Positions 46,927 to 55,914 of a stretch of DNA of 64,000 bases are shown here, in pieces. This DNA is from Campylobacter concisus. Lineage in GTDB: Bacteria > Campylobacterota > Campylobacteria > Campylobacterales > Campylobacteraceae. Made by a program: the position numbers and the translations under genes. A model generated the notes under the pieces. The model did no database searches, was not told the DNA's origin, and saw only the letters and a list, made by a program, of their open reading frames with translations. Every line of letters begins with the position of its first letter. The stretch's first letter is position 1. The DNA is taken from contig NZ_PIQX01000002.1 of NCBI RefSeq assembly GCF_003049085.1, positions 186,001 to 250,000 of the forward strand, read 5' to 3'.

Positions 46927-47667
46927 ATGAAAAAAGTGGTTTTAGCCTCAATCATCGCGGCAACTAGCCTAATGGCAGCTAGTAATAAGCAAATAGAAGA
47001 TTTTTACTCAGAAGTTTTTAAAAATCAAAATATTGATGGTGTTAATGTAAAAGTCGTAGAACGCACTAAAATTTTAGATGATATAGAAAAAGTAAGCTTA
47101 AAATTTAGCAAAGGAGATATGTCTCAAGAAGATGTGACTTTTGTTAAGGGCGATCTTATGTTTCCTGATGTTGTAAATTTAAAAGAGCAAAAGTCTTATT
47201 TAGCTGAAGAAAAAAAGGTAATCGCAGAAAAGGCAGCACTTGATTTAGTAAAATCACTAGCTAAAATTTATAAAAATGAAGACAAGGCAAATGTTGTAAC
47301 TCTTGGCAATGATAGCAAAAAGCCAACTCTTATCATGTTTTCAGATCCTGAATGCCCATATTGTAGAGCCGAGCTAGCAAAGATTGAAACGACATTAAAA
47401 GACAATAACGTTGAAATTATCTTAACTCCAGTGCATGAACTATCGTCTTTGCAAAAAAGTGCTTTGATCTATAAAGATATCAAAAATGCAAAAAGTGATA
47501 GCGATAAGGTTAAAATTTTAAGAAAGTATTTCTCTGAAGATTATAACGTAGATGAAAAAAATGTTAGCAAAGAAGAGAGCGACAAGATCGATACTTTACG
47601 TAAAAAATATTTCTCAGCTGGCGTTAGATCAGTGCCATTTATCATAAACAAAAGTGATCTAAAATAA
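46927..47667 (+). CDS. Periplasmic thioredoxin-fold protein, DsbC/DsbG-like
   Basis: A 246-residue exported protein with signal peptide MKKVVLASIIAATSLMAA. An N-terminal ~110-residue domain (DDIEKVSLKFSKGDMSQEDV) is followed by a thioredoxin fold with FSDPECPYCRAEL, giving a CPYC active site, and VRSVPFIINKSDLK with the cis-Pro near the end. That layout is like thiol:disulfide isomerases DsbC/DsbG or DsbA-like oxidases. Its place just before the fdh operon suggests, without proof, a role in periplasmic cysteine handling. A hairpin follows its stop. Confidence 0.8.
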   Translation: MKKVVLASIIAATSLMAASNKQIEDFYSEVFKNQNIDGVNVKVVERTKILDDIEKVSLKFSKGDMSQEDVTFVKGDLMFPDVVNLKEQKSYLAEEKKVIAEKAALDLVKSLAKIYKNEDKANVVTLGNDSKKPTLIMFSDPECPYCRAELAKIETTLKDNNVEIILTPVHELSSLQKSALIYKDIKNAKSDSDKVKILRKYFSEDYNVDEKNVSKEESDKIDTLRKKYFSAGVRSVPFIINKSDLK

Positions 47668-47671
47668 TCTT

Positions 47672-47693
47672 TTCTAGGGAGCTCTCCCTAGAA
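47672..47693 (+). terminator. Terminator after Dsb-like gene
   Basis: A perfect 9-bp stem TTCTAGGGA/TCCCTAGAA around GCTC, five bases past the stop codon. The following T-run is weak (TTTATACTTT). Confidence 0.7.
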
Positions 47694-47969
47694 TTTATAC
47701 TTTAAATTAGCCTTTATCTCAAAATTCATAAAAGTTAAAATATTAAATATATTTTCTTATATTTTTAACAATAACTTAACATATTTAATTAAAGCTTTAT
47801 ATTTACTTTGATTATCTTGCAATTATGCTAAATTTGCAGAGTTTAAATCTAGGCTATAAAAAGCCCTGAAATAGGCCTTGCAATATTTTAGAATTTCTAA
47901 AGTTGCAAATTGTGAAGACCAATCAAACCAAATTCTCAAATTTTTAAGTTTGAGAGCTAAGGAGAAAAA
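47694..47969. other. Leader and promoter region of the fdh operon
   Basis: No gene is visible in these 276 bases. They are AT-rich; a possible -10 (TATGCT at 47824-47829) is weak. A 7-bp inverted repeat TCTCAAA...TTTGAGA (47934-47955) sits immediately in front of the AAGGAG ribosome site of the first fdh gene and could affect its translation. I looked for a tRNA-Sec cloverleaf here and did not find one. Confidence 0.4.
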
Positions 47970-48176
47970 ATGCAAGGATCAAGAAGAGATTTTCTAAAAA
48001 AATCTCTAAAAGTCGGTGCTGCCGGCGGTGTACTAGCAGTCTCAGCCGTAGCAAAAGTGACTAGTGACGACTTAGCTCCTGATGACAATGGTGTCGTCGT
48101 TGGCAAGTCAAACAAAAAAGAGGTGCTTTATAAAAAAAGCAAGAACTGGGAAACCTACTATAAAATCGCTTACTAA
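47970..48176 (+). CDS. Small Tat-signal protein of the formate dehydrogenase operon (FdhX-like)
   Basis: A 68-residue protein beginning MQGSRRDFLKKSLKVGAAGG, a clear twin-arginine signal, followed by a short polar segment ending NWETYYKIAY. Proteins of this size with a Tat signal precede fdhA in many epsilon- and gammaproteobacterial operons and are called formate dehydrogenase region Tat targets; their role is uncertain. AAGGAG at 47959-47964 precedes the ATG. fdhA follows after 11 bases. Confidence 0.85.
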   Translation: MQGSRRDFLKKSLKVGAAGGVLAVSAVAKVTSDDLAPDDNGVVVGKSNKKEVLYKKSKNWETYYKIAY

Positions 48177-48187
48177 GGGAGAAAACC

Positions 48188-51163
48188 ATGAGTGATGCAC
48201 GTATAGGAAGACGTTCATTTTTAAAGCTAGCCGCACTTGGTGCTGGAAGCACAATGGCTTTTGGAGAAAATGAAACGATAAGAAAAGCAAGTGATGAGGA
48301 GATAAAAAATCCTTTCCCTGGCTCAAAAAAGGTTAGAACGATTTGTTCTATTTGCTCAGCAGGCTGTGGTATCGAGGCTGAGGTAAAAGATGGTGTTTGG
48401 GTTCGTCAAGATATGGCGATGCATCATCCGATATCTCAGGGCTCACACTGCTCAAAAGGTATCGATCAGATCGACCTTACACACAGCAAACAACGTATCA
48501 AATATCCTATGAAAAAAGTTGATGGTAAATGGCAAAGAATTTCATGGGATCAAGCTGTAAATGAGATCGGCGATAAGATGCTTCAGATTCGCAAAGAAGA
48601 TGGCCCTGATAGTGTTGTTTTCTTAGGATCTGCGAAATTTAACAACGAGCAAGCATATTACTTTAGAAAATTTTGTGCATTTTGGGGTACAAACAGTAAC
48701 GATCACGTAGCAAGAATTTGACATAGCGCAACAGTCGCCGGTGTGGCGAATACTTGGGGTTATGGCGCGATGACAAACCACTTTGGAGATATGGCTGCGA
48801 ACTCAAAATGTATATTTATCATTGGAGCAAACCCAGCTGTGGCAAACCCAGTTGGTGGCATGAAGCACACTTTACAAGCAAAAGATAGAAACAACGCAAA
48901 GGTGATCGTAGCTGATCCAAACTTTACAAAAACAGCTGCACACGCTGACCTTTATCTAAGACAAAGATCAGGCACTGATATAGCGCTTGTTTATGGTCTT
49001 ATCCACATCATCTTAAAAAATGGTTGGGAAGATAAAGAATTTATAAAAAATAGAACTTATGGTATCGACGAGATAGCAAAAGAGGCTGAACACTGGACAC
49101 CAGAGGTTACATCTGATGTTACAGGCGTACCAGTTGATAAACTAATGGAAGCTGCAAATATCCTAGCTCACACAAAACCAGGCACTGTTATTTGGGCACT
49201 TGGTATCACTCAGCACTCAGTTGGTAGCTCAAATACGAGAATTTTGCCTATCCTTCAGCTAATCCTAGGCAACATGGGCAAACCAGGTGGCGGTTGTAAC
49301 ATCATCCGTGGCCACGACAACGTTCAAGGTTCAACCGATATGTGTAACCTTTCAGATAGCTTGCCGATGTATTACGGACTAACTGATGCAGCTTGGAAGT
49401 ACTACTGCCAAGGCTGGGGTGTTGATTATGACGAGTTTATAAAACGCTTTGCGGTTTCAACTAAAGAGCCAAAACAAGGCGGCACACCAGTTAAAAACAC
49501 TGTTTTTGAAGAGTATTATTACCACGATCCTAAACATCCAGAAGATAGAAACTGGAGAAATGAAAAAGGCTGGTCACTTTCAAAATGGTGGCAAGGCGTC
49601 TTGAAAGAGGAGAACACATTTAGTAGTGGTGCATTGAGAGTTCTTTGGGTTCAAGGAACTGGTCTTACATCTATGGCGCACCTAGCTAAAATCCAAGAAG
49701 CAGCTTCAAAACTAGATATGATCGTAGTTGCTGAGCCATTTGTAAATGAAATTTCTATCCTTTCAGATAGAAAAGATGGCGTTTATATCTTGCCAGTGGC
49801 AACTGCCTTTGAAAACGAAGGTCACCTAAACGCTACAAACCGCTCAGGTCAGTGGAGAACAAAAGTCGTTGATCCGCTTTATGAGAGTAAGGGTGATCAC
49901 GAAGTAATGTTTGCATTTGCTAAGAAATTTGGCTTTTATGACGAGTACGTAAAAGGCATGAAGATGGCTGTCGTAGATAGAGAGCTAAAACAAGTAAAAG
50001 ATGACTTTGTATGGCCAGATGACGCGACAAACGAGATAGCAAGGGTTGGAAATTCTATCGGTTATGGCGGCAGAACTGCTGAGATGTTTAGACGTCACCA
50101 AGCAAACTGGGATAAATTTGACCCAGATACGCTAATAGGTCTTGGTGGTGAAGTAAAAGGCGAGTACTACGGCAAGCCATGGCCAGCATGGGATGAAAAA
50201 CACCCTGGCACACCGATACTTTATGATATGAGCAAGCCTTATGCAGAGGGTGGCTCTGGCTTTAGAAACCGCTTTGGCTTAGAGCATAACGGCGTTAGTC
50301 AGCTAGCTAGCGAAGAGAGCACACTTGTTGGCTCAGCCATAAAAGGTGGCTATCCACAAATCACAAAAGATAATATAGAAAAAGTCCTAGGCATCACTCT
50401 AACTGAAGAAGAGAAAGCTAAGATCGGACCTAGCTGGAGCATGGACTACAGCGGTATCATCTTAGAAAAATGTCGTGAAAAAGGGGTCGTGCCGTATGGT
50501 AACGCAAGGGCTAGAGCTATCGTTTGGGAATTTCTTGATCCTATCCCAAAACATAGAGAGCCTATCCACTCACCACGCTGGGATCTTGTTCAAAAGTATC
50601 CGACATTTGATGATCAAGCTAGAAATTTCCGTGTTTCTACAAGATTTAAGTCAGAGCAACAAGCAAAAGACTGGTCAAAAGAGTTTCCTATCGTATTTAG
50701 TACGCAACGCGTCGTAAATTTAAGTGGTGCGGGAATGATAGAAAGAACAAGTAAATATCTCTCAGCTATCACACCTGAGATGTTTGCTAACGTTCACCCT
50801 GAGCTTGCTTTAAAATACGGCATAAAAGATCGCGATATGATGTGGATCCACAGCCCACAAGGCACGAAGATCAAAGTAAGATGCTACCACAGCTATATGG
50901 TCACTCCAGATAGAATTTGTATGCCTTACAACTTCGCTGGCGTTATGCAAGGTGTCGATCTCTCAGCTCGCTACCCAGAGGGCACTAAGCCTTATGTTAT
51001 CGGCGAGAGCTTTAACACAGTTACTAACTACGGATTTGACCCTGTTACTCAAATTTCAGAATTTAACGCAGGTCTTTGCCGCATAGAAAAAGCTGAGGAG
51101 AATACCTTTAAAACATCGTTTTATCACGAGTATGGCGAGAGAGACGCCTTAGGTAAAGAGTAA
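48188..51163 (+). CDS. fdhA: Formate dehydrogenase major subunit FdhA, selenocysteine-containing
   Basis: A 991-residue molybdopterin/4Fe-4S enzyme that oxidises formate to CO2 in the periplasm. It begins with Tat signal GRRSFLKLAALGAGS, then the 4Fe-4S motif CSICSAGCGIEAEV...CSKG. At codon 178 an in-frame TGA (48719-48721) sits in ARI(U)HSATVAG, where selenocysteine binds Mo; the frame continues uninterrupted to 51163. Further motifs are GGMKHTLQAKDRN, GNMGKPGGGCNIIRGHDNVQG and the C-terminal molydopterin dinucleotide-binding domain around TGLTSMAHL and HSPQGTKIKVR. A simple ORF search splits it at 48721/48743. fdhB follows ten bases later. Confidence 0.96.
48722..48752 (+). promoter_or_regulatory. 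Candidate SECIS hairpin in fdhA
   Basis: TCGCC at 48735-48739 pairs with GGCGA at 48745-48749, leaving loop GGTGT; flanking bases can extend the stem partly. The apex is about 20 bases after the Sec codon. The GGU in the loop resembles the SelB-contacted loop of the Escherichia coli fdhF element. Confidence 0.65.
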
Positions 51164-51173
51164 GGAGAGAAAA

Positions 51174-51734
51174 ATGGCAAGAATGAAATTTTTTGTAGAT
51201 ACTAATAGATGTATCAGCTGCTTTGGTTGTCAAGTCGCTTGCTCTTCTGCTCACGAGCTTCCAGTAGGAATTTATAGAAGAAAGGTTATCACACTTCACG
51301 ATGGTATCGAGGGCAAAGAGGTTTCAACCACTATCGCGTGTCAGCACTGCACCGATGCACCTTGCGAGCAAGTTTGTCCGGTTGATTGCTTCTACATTAG
51401 AGCTGATGGCATCGTGCTTCACGATAAAAACAAGTGCATAGGCTGTGGATACTGCTTATATGCTTGTCCATTTGGTGCGCCACAGTTTCCTAAAGATGGG
51501 GCATTTGGCGTAAAAGGCGTAATGGATAAATGTACTATGTGCGCAGGCGGTCCAGAGCCAACTAACTCACATGAGGAGAGAGAGCTTTACGGTCAAAACA
51601 GAATGGCTGAGGGCAAAGTGCCTATGTGTGCGGCTATCTGTTCTACAAACGCGCTTTTAGTTGGCGACGCTGCTGAGGTTTCAAATGTATATCGTAAACG
51701 CGTTATGCTAAGAAATACTGGGCTAAATGCCTAA
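51174..51734 (+). CDS. fdhB: Formate dehydrogenase iron-sulfur subunit FdhB
   Basis: A 186-residue four-cluster ferredoxin subunit that carries electrons from FdhA to FdhC. Cys groups in order: CISCFGCQVAC, CQHCTDAPCEQVCPVDC, CIGCGYCLYACPFG and CTMCAGG with a later CAAIC. It has no signal peptide, as expected for a subunit exported with FdhA through Tat. It starts ten bases after fdhA with GGAG upstream and ends the operon at a terminator; the usual third gene fdhC is absent here and lies at 17937-18884. Confidence 0.94.
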   Translation: MARMKFFVDTNRCISCFGCQVACSSAHELPVGIYRRKVITLHDGIEGKEVSTTIACQHCTDAPCEQVCPVDCFYIRADGIVLHDKNKCIGCGYCLYACPFGAPQFPKDGAFGVKGVMDKCTMCAGGPEPTNSHEERELYGQNRMAEGKVPMCAAICSTNALLVGDAAEVSNVYRKRVMLRNTGLNA

Positions 51735-51738
51735 CAAG

Positions 51739-51760
51739 AAGGAGAGCATTTGCTCTCCTT
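51739..51760 (+). terminator. Terminator after fdhB
   Basis: AAGGAGAGC/GCTCTCCTT, a perfect 9-bp stem around ATTT, four bases past the stop codon, followed by TAAATT. Confidence 0.8.
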
Positions 51761-51919
51761 TAAATTCTAAATTTTAAACTTAAAACCTTTTTATTTTTTA
51801 TAAGACTACTATTTTTATATTCAAAAGATAAATTTTAAATTTACATTAGAAAATTTCCAAAACCATTTAAAATTGGCTATTTGAGGACAAATTTCTCTTC
51901 ATTATCTCAATTTGCTCTA

Positions 51920-51938
51920 TTTTATGATAATCGTTTTT
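51920..51938 (+). promoter_or_regulatory. Fur-box-like operator upstream of ftr1-p19 operon
   Basis: This 19-mer matches the classical Fur consensus GATAATGATAATCATTATC at 13 of 19 positions, with an unbroken ATGATAATC core. It lies about 80 bases before the ftr1 start, and a GATAAT -10-like element at 51961-51966 follows. The corresponding operon in C. jejuni is iron-repressed through Fur, which supports the call. The rest of the 240-bp gap is AT-rich noncoding DNA. Confidence 0.5.
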
Positions 51939-52001
51939 ATTTTAATCAAAGTAAAGCCTTGATAATATTCGTTTCAAAAAATCTCACAGGTGGTTTATTT
52001 A

Positions 52002-53942
52002 ATGAATAAATTCTTAAAATTTATGCTAATTATGTTGTTGCCTATTTGGCTTATGGCAAAAAATGACGACTATGAGCAAGTCGCAGCTCAGATAAAAGAG
52101 TCGCTACAAAAAGTAATAACAGAGTATAGAGCTGGCAACGTCGAGCAAGCAGTTAGCGATACTCAAAATGCTTATTTTGGCTTATTTGAAGACGTTGAAG
52201 CTGGTATTAGAATAAATTTAGGCCAGAAAAAAGCTTACTCTATGGAGAAGCAATTTGGCGAGATTAGAAAGGCGATAAAAGCAGGCGAAGCACCAGATGA
52301 TGTGCAAAAAAGAATAGATCAGATAAATAGCGAGATAGCTGAAGTTCTACCAGTTATCTTAAAAGGACATAGGCTAGTTGGTGAGTATTCAGACGGCCCA
52401 GTTCAAGCTGCTGCGACTGACTATGATACTTCTAAATTTATCCCTGAATGGAAGGTGGCATTTACAAATTTATCAGCTGATATAGATAAAGCAATAGCAA
52501 GCTATGAGAGTGATAAGCAAGATGATGCTAAAAGTGCTATCCAAGATGCTAAATTTACAGACTATAGAAATACTCAACTTGAAATAGCTATTCGTCAGTA
52601 TATAGAAAATGGTAAAAGCATAGATGCTGATATCCAAAGAAAGATGGGCGAAGCGATCAGCGGTGTCACAAATGGTATAAGTAAAGATGACTTTAAAACC
52701 AAGCTAGATGAGATCAAAAAGCTAGCATATGATGCTATCTCAAAACTCCCAGCTGATACTGCAAAACTTGCAAAAGTTGATATGAGCGATGTAGAAGCAG
52801 CTTCTGAAGAAGATAGTGGTGTAGATTATACCAAAGTCGTTCAAAACATAAACGATAAAATTCAAGTCGCTATCACACTTTATAAAAAAGGTGATGCAAA
52901 AAAAGCAATGGGCGATATCCAAGACATCTACTTTGATGAGTTTGAAGGCAGCGGCATGGAGAATAAAGTAGGCGCAATAGATGTAAATTTAAAAACAGCT
53001 ATTGAAGCTACATTTGGCAATCTCGTAGCCTTTATGAAGTCAGGCGCAGATGAAAAAACTCTTCAAGAAAGCGCAAGCAAGATGTCATCTCAGCTCGTAG
53101 CTGCACTTGAGAAAACTAGCAGTTCAAGCTCACCTTGGTCTTTATTTGTTTGGGCTTTGACTATTATTTTAAGAGAAGGCTTTGAGGCGCTTATCATTGT
53201 TGCTGCTGTTGTTGCATATCTTGTAAAAACTGGTAATGCTAAAGCGATGGGCAAAGTTGTTTATAGCTCAGTTGGCGTGGCTGTTATCTTAAGTTTTGTC
53301 ATGGCATGGCTAATGAATGTCATCTTTGGCGAGGCAGCAGGTCAAAAAAGAGAGCTTATGGAAGGCATCACGATGCTTGTTGCAGTGGGACTTCTATTTT
53401 ATGTTGGTTTCTGGCTTCTTTCAAATGCTGGTGCTAAAAAATGGAATGACTACATCAAATCACACGTCTCTGACTCTATCTCAAGTGGCTCAACCACAAC
53501 ACTTTGGTGGACTGTATTTTTAGCAGTATTTAGAGAGGGTGCTGAGACAGTGCTATTTTATCAGGCACTTATTTTTGGAGCTAAAGATTCAGCTGGTTAC
53601 TCGATGATTGCAGCTGGCTTTGTGATAGGACTTGTTGTTCTTTTAATAGTCTATTTCTTATTTAAAATTTTTGCTGTTAAAATTCCTATTAAACCATTTT
53701 TTATATTTACGTCAGCGATCATCTTTTATATGTCGATCGTCTTTGTTGGAAAGGGTGTTGGCGAACTAGTTGAGGGCAAAATTTTCATCCCAACTATCAT
53801 AAAAGGACTTAGCTTCCCTGACTGGATGAGAGACTGGCTAGGACTTCAGCCATATTACGAGAGCTTAGTGCCTCAAATCATTATGGTGCTTGCCCTAGTT
53901 ATTGGCATCGTTATTATGAAATCAAAACAAAATAAAAATTAA
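52002..53942 (+). CDS. FTR1-family high-affinity iron permease with long periplasmic domain
   Basis: A 646-residue inner membrane protein. After signal helix FLKFMLIMLLPIWLMA, residues ~25-380 form a periplasmic helical region built of two similar halves (each starting Y..V...I...IQ/LQ..I..Y..G and containing a YF..FE motif). The C-terminal part has seven helices with the two ferric-ligand motifs REGFEALI and REGAETVLF typical of FTR1/EfeU. It works with P19 and the downstream ABC-like genes in iron uptake, as in C. jejuni. I use ATG 52002 because AGGTGG lies nine bases upstream; GTG 51990 overlaps that site. Confidence 0.88.
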   Translation: MNKFLKFMLIMLLPIWLMAKNDDYEQVAAQIKESLQKVITEYRAGNVEQAVSDTQNAYFGLFEDVEAGIRINLGQKKAYSMEKQFGEIRKAIKAGEAPDDVQKRIDQINSEIAEVLPVILKGHRLVGEYSDGPVQAAATDYDTSKFIPEWKVAFTNLSADIDKAIASYESDKQDDAKSAIQDAKFTDYRNTQLEIAIRQYIENGKSIDADIQRKMGEAISGVTNGISKDDFKTKLDEIKKLAYDAISKLPADTAKLAKVDMSDVEAASEEDSGVDYTKVVQNINDKIQVAITLYKKGDAKKAMGDIQDIYFDEFEGSGMENKVGAIDVNLKTAIEATFGNLVAFMKSGADEKTLQESASKMSSQLVAALEKTSSSSSPWSLFVWALTIILREGFEALIIVAAVVAYLVKTGNAKAMGKVVYSSVGVAVILSFVMAWLMNVIFGEAAGQKRELMEGITMLVAVGLLFYVGFWLLSNAGAKKWNDYIKSHVSDSISSGSTTTLWWTVFLAVFREGAETVLFYQALIFGAKDSAGYSMIAAGFVIGLVVLLIVYFLFKIFAVKIPIKPFFIFTSAIIFYMSIVFVGKGVGELVEGKIFIPTIIKGLSFPDWMRDWLGLQPYYESLVPQIIMVLALVIGIVIMKSKQNKN

Positions 53943-53962
53943 TCTTATTTAAAGGAGAGAAT

Positions 53963-54484
53963 ATGAATAAAATTCTTAATTCAGCTCTAGCACTTAGTCT
54001 AGCAGCTGGTTTTGCACTTGCTGGTGAGCATCCAATTGGTGAGCCTGTAGAGGCTAATGGTATGGAGATAGCTGCAGTTTATTTGCAACCAATCGACATG
54101 GAACCAAAGGGTATTGATCTAGCTCCAAGTCTAGCTGATTTTCACCTAGAAGCTGACATACACGCTATTGCTGGTAATAAAAACGGCTTTGGCGAAGGTG
54201 AGTGGATCCCATACCTAAAGATTAACTACGAGCTAAAAAACCTTGATAACGGCAAAGTTAAAAAAGGTACCTTTATGCCAATGGTTGCAAGCGATGGCCC
54301 ACACTACGGTGCTAACGTAAAAATGGATACAGGTGTTGGTAACTATGAGCTTAAATTCCACATCGACAATCCAGAAAAACAAGGTTTTGGTCGCCACGCT
54401 GATAAAGAGAGCGGTGTTGGTAAATGGTTTGAGCCTTTCACAACAACTTATAAATTTCAATGGACAGGTGGTCCTGTTAAATAA
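53963..54484 (+). CDS. p19: Periplasmic iron-uptake protein P19
   Basis: A 173-residue protein with signal peptide ending AAGFALAG. The mature sequence matches the immunoglobulin-like P19/FetP/Tp34 family: GEPVEANGMEIAAVYLQPIDM with conserved Met and Glu, DFHLEADIHAI with two metal-ligand His, MPMVASDGPHYGANVKM, and NPEKQGFGRHADKESGVGKW with a further His. P19 binds copper and iron and supports ferric iron acquisition. RBS AAAGGAGAG precedes the ATG. It lies between the permease and a DUF2318 gene, with an internal hairpin after it. Confidence 0.93.
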   Translation: MNKILNSALALSLAAGFALAGEHPIGEPVEANGMEIAAVYLQPIDMEPKGIDLAPSLADFHLEADIHAIAGNKNGFGEGEWIPYLKINYELKNLDNGKVKKGTFMPMVASDGPHYGANVKMDTGVGNYELKFHIDNPEKQGFGRHADKESGVGKWFEPFTTTYKFQWTGGPVK

Positions 54485-54489
54485 TCACC

Positions 54490-54510
54490 AGGGGCGTTCT
54501 CGCCCCTTTT
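54490..54510 (+). terminator. Intercistronic hairpin after p19
   Basis: AGGGGCG/CGCCCCT with TTCT loop followed by TTTT, six bases past the p19 stop. Because the operon continues, this probably causes partial termination or stabilises the ftr1-p19 message, giving more P19 than downstream products. Confidence 0.75.
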
Positions 54511-54534
54511 AAAAAATTCTCACAGGGTTTAGTT

Positions 54535-55914
54535 ATGTCAATTTATTTCTATCAGGTCTTTTTAGCCCTCCTTGGATTTACGCTTTTTGCTGCCTTAAAT
54601 AACAAGGATAAAAGTTTAAAAACACTCTTTTTACCGTCACTTTTTGGAGTCGTAGCTGGCGTATTTATCTTTAAAGTCGTTCGTCACGCACTTATAGACG
54701 ATCAGTTTAAAATTTTCATTGATTCAGTGACGCTAGTTTTTCTGTTAATTAGCATTTTATGGATATTTCTTGAGCTTAAGATAGCAAAAATTGTAACGTT
54801 TTTTATTTTAGGCATCGGCTTTGGCTTTGGCTATAGTTCAAGCAGTGTGTTATTTCCACTATTTGGTGGTGAGCTACTAGATACGCTTTCTGTCATTAGC
54901 TTCTTTCTAATGATATTTGCAATGATTTTGCTCGTATTTTTATTCTTTTTTATTTCGAATTTAAAATCTAGCATTTCTCCATTAATAGCTAAAATTTTAG
55001 CCCTTATCACTTTAGTTTTCTTGCTAATCGATAGAAGTTCTCAGACGGCACTTGAGCTTTTACGTGCTGGGGCTTTAAAAATAAGTAGTGAGTTAAACTC
55101 TCAGATTCTATCTGTTAGTGCAAAAGGTATTTACGTATCAGAATTTGGTACTTATTTTTATATCTTTGTGATCTTACTTTTATGCATCACCGCGCTTTTC
55201 TTTATGCCAAAAAGTATTGATAAAAATAAATTTGGTTCTATCAAATACCGCTTTACAAAAGCCATTAGAGAAAATATTTCTGATAATGCAAAATTTGCAT
55301 TTTGTAGTATTTTGATAGCACTTGGATTTTCGCTCTATTACGATCTTTACGCATCTCGTCCACCTGAAATTTCAGAGCCAGTCTTGGTTGAGCCAGTGGG
55401 AGATAAATTTATATTTGATGTTGATATGCTAAAAGATAATGAACTTCATAGATTTGCCTACATCACAGATGAGGGCAAACAGATAAGATTTTTCTTGTTA
55501 AACCGCTTTAGCGACCGCGTCTCGCCTGTTATCGTCTTTGACTCTTGTATGATTTGCGGCGATATGGGCTATATAAAAAGAGGTAATGACCTTATTTGTA
55601 TCTCTTGTAATGTTAGAATTTTCTTGCCATCAGTTGGCAAAGAAGGTGGTTGCAATCCGATACCAATGCCATTTATCTTCGATGGCAAAAATATCATAGT
55701 TGATTATAAAACTATTACAGATGGAGCAAATTTCTTTAGTAAGGTTGTCGAAAAAATGGTGCTTGACCCAGTTAGTCGCAAAAAAGTGAGCAACCTTGAG
55801 TCAAGATCATATTTATATTATGGACGCACATATTTCTTTGAAAATAACGAAACTCAGGCGAAATTTGAAGCAAATCCAGAAAAATATGTAGAAATAAATG
55901 GAACGTTAAAATGA
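54535..55914 (+). CDS. DUF2318-type membrane protein with CxxC sites
   Basis: A 459-residue protein with about eight helices in the first ~270 residues and a soluble C-terminal DUF2318 domain. That domain has DSCMICGDMGYIKRGNDLIC followed by ISCNVRIF and GGCNPIPMP, i.e. several Cys that can bind metal or haem/Fe-S. In C. jejuni the homologous gene is the third of the p19 operon; reductant or metal-handling roles have been proposed. It is followed by two FtsX-type permeases, the first overlapping its stop codon (ATGA). The final segment FENNETQAKFEANPEKYVEI resembles the YHS-like end of metal-binding domains. Confidence 0.85.
   Translation: MSIYFYQVFLALLGFTLFAALNNKDKSLKTLFLPSLFGVVAGVFIFKVVRHALIDDQFKIFIDSVTLVFLLISILWIFLELKIAKIVTFFILGIGFGFGYSSSSVLFPLFGGELLDTLSVISFFLMIFAMILLVFLFFFISNLKSSISPLIAKILALITLVFLLIDRSSQTALELLRAGALKISSELNSQILSVSAKGIYVSEFGTYFYIFVILLLCITALFFMPKSIDKNKFGSIKYRFTKAIRENISDNAKFAFCSILIALGFSLYYDLYASRPPEISEPVLVEPVGDKFIFDVDMLKDNELHRFAYITDEGKQIRFFLLNRFSDRVSPVIVFDSCMICGDMGYIKRGNDLICISCNVRIFLPSVGKEGGCNPIPMPFIFDGKNIIVDYKTITDGANFFSKVVEKMVLDPVSRKKVSNLESRSYLYYGRTYFFENNETQAKFEANPEKYVEINGTLK

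Noticed and set aside
47694-47969. tRNA-Sec gene in the fdh leader or in other gaps
   Set aside because: No cloverleaf with a long extra arm or T-loop consensus could be found in any intergenic stretch; selC is presumably elsewhere.
48188-48721. FdhA split into two genes (48188-48721 and 48743-51163)
   Set aside because: Both halves are in the same frame and the separating TGA is at the conserved selenocysteine; this is one selenoprotein gene.
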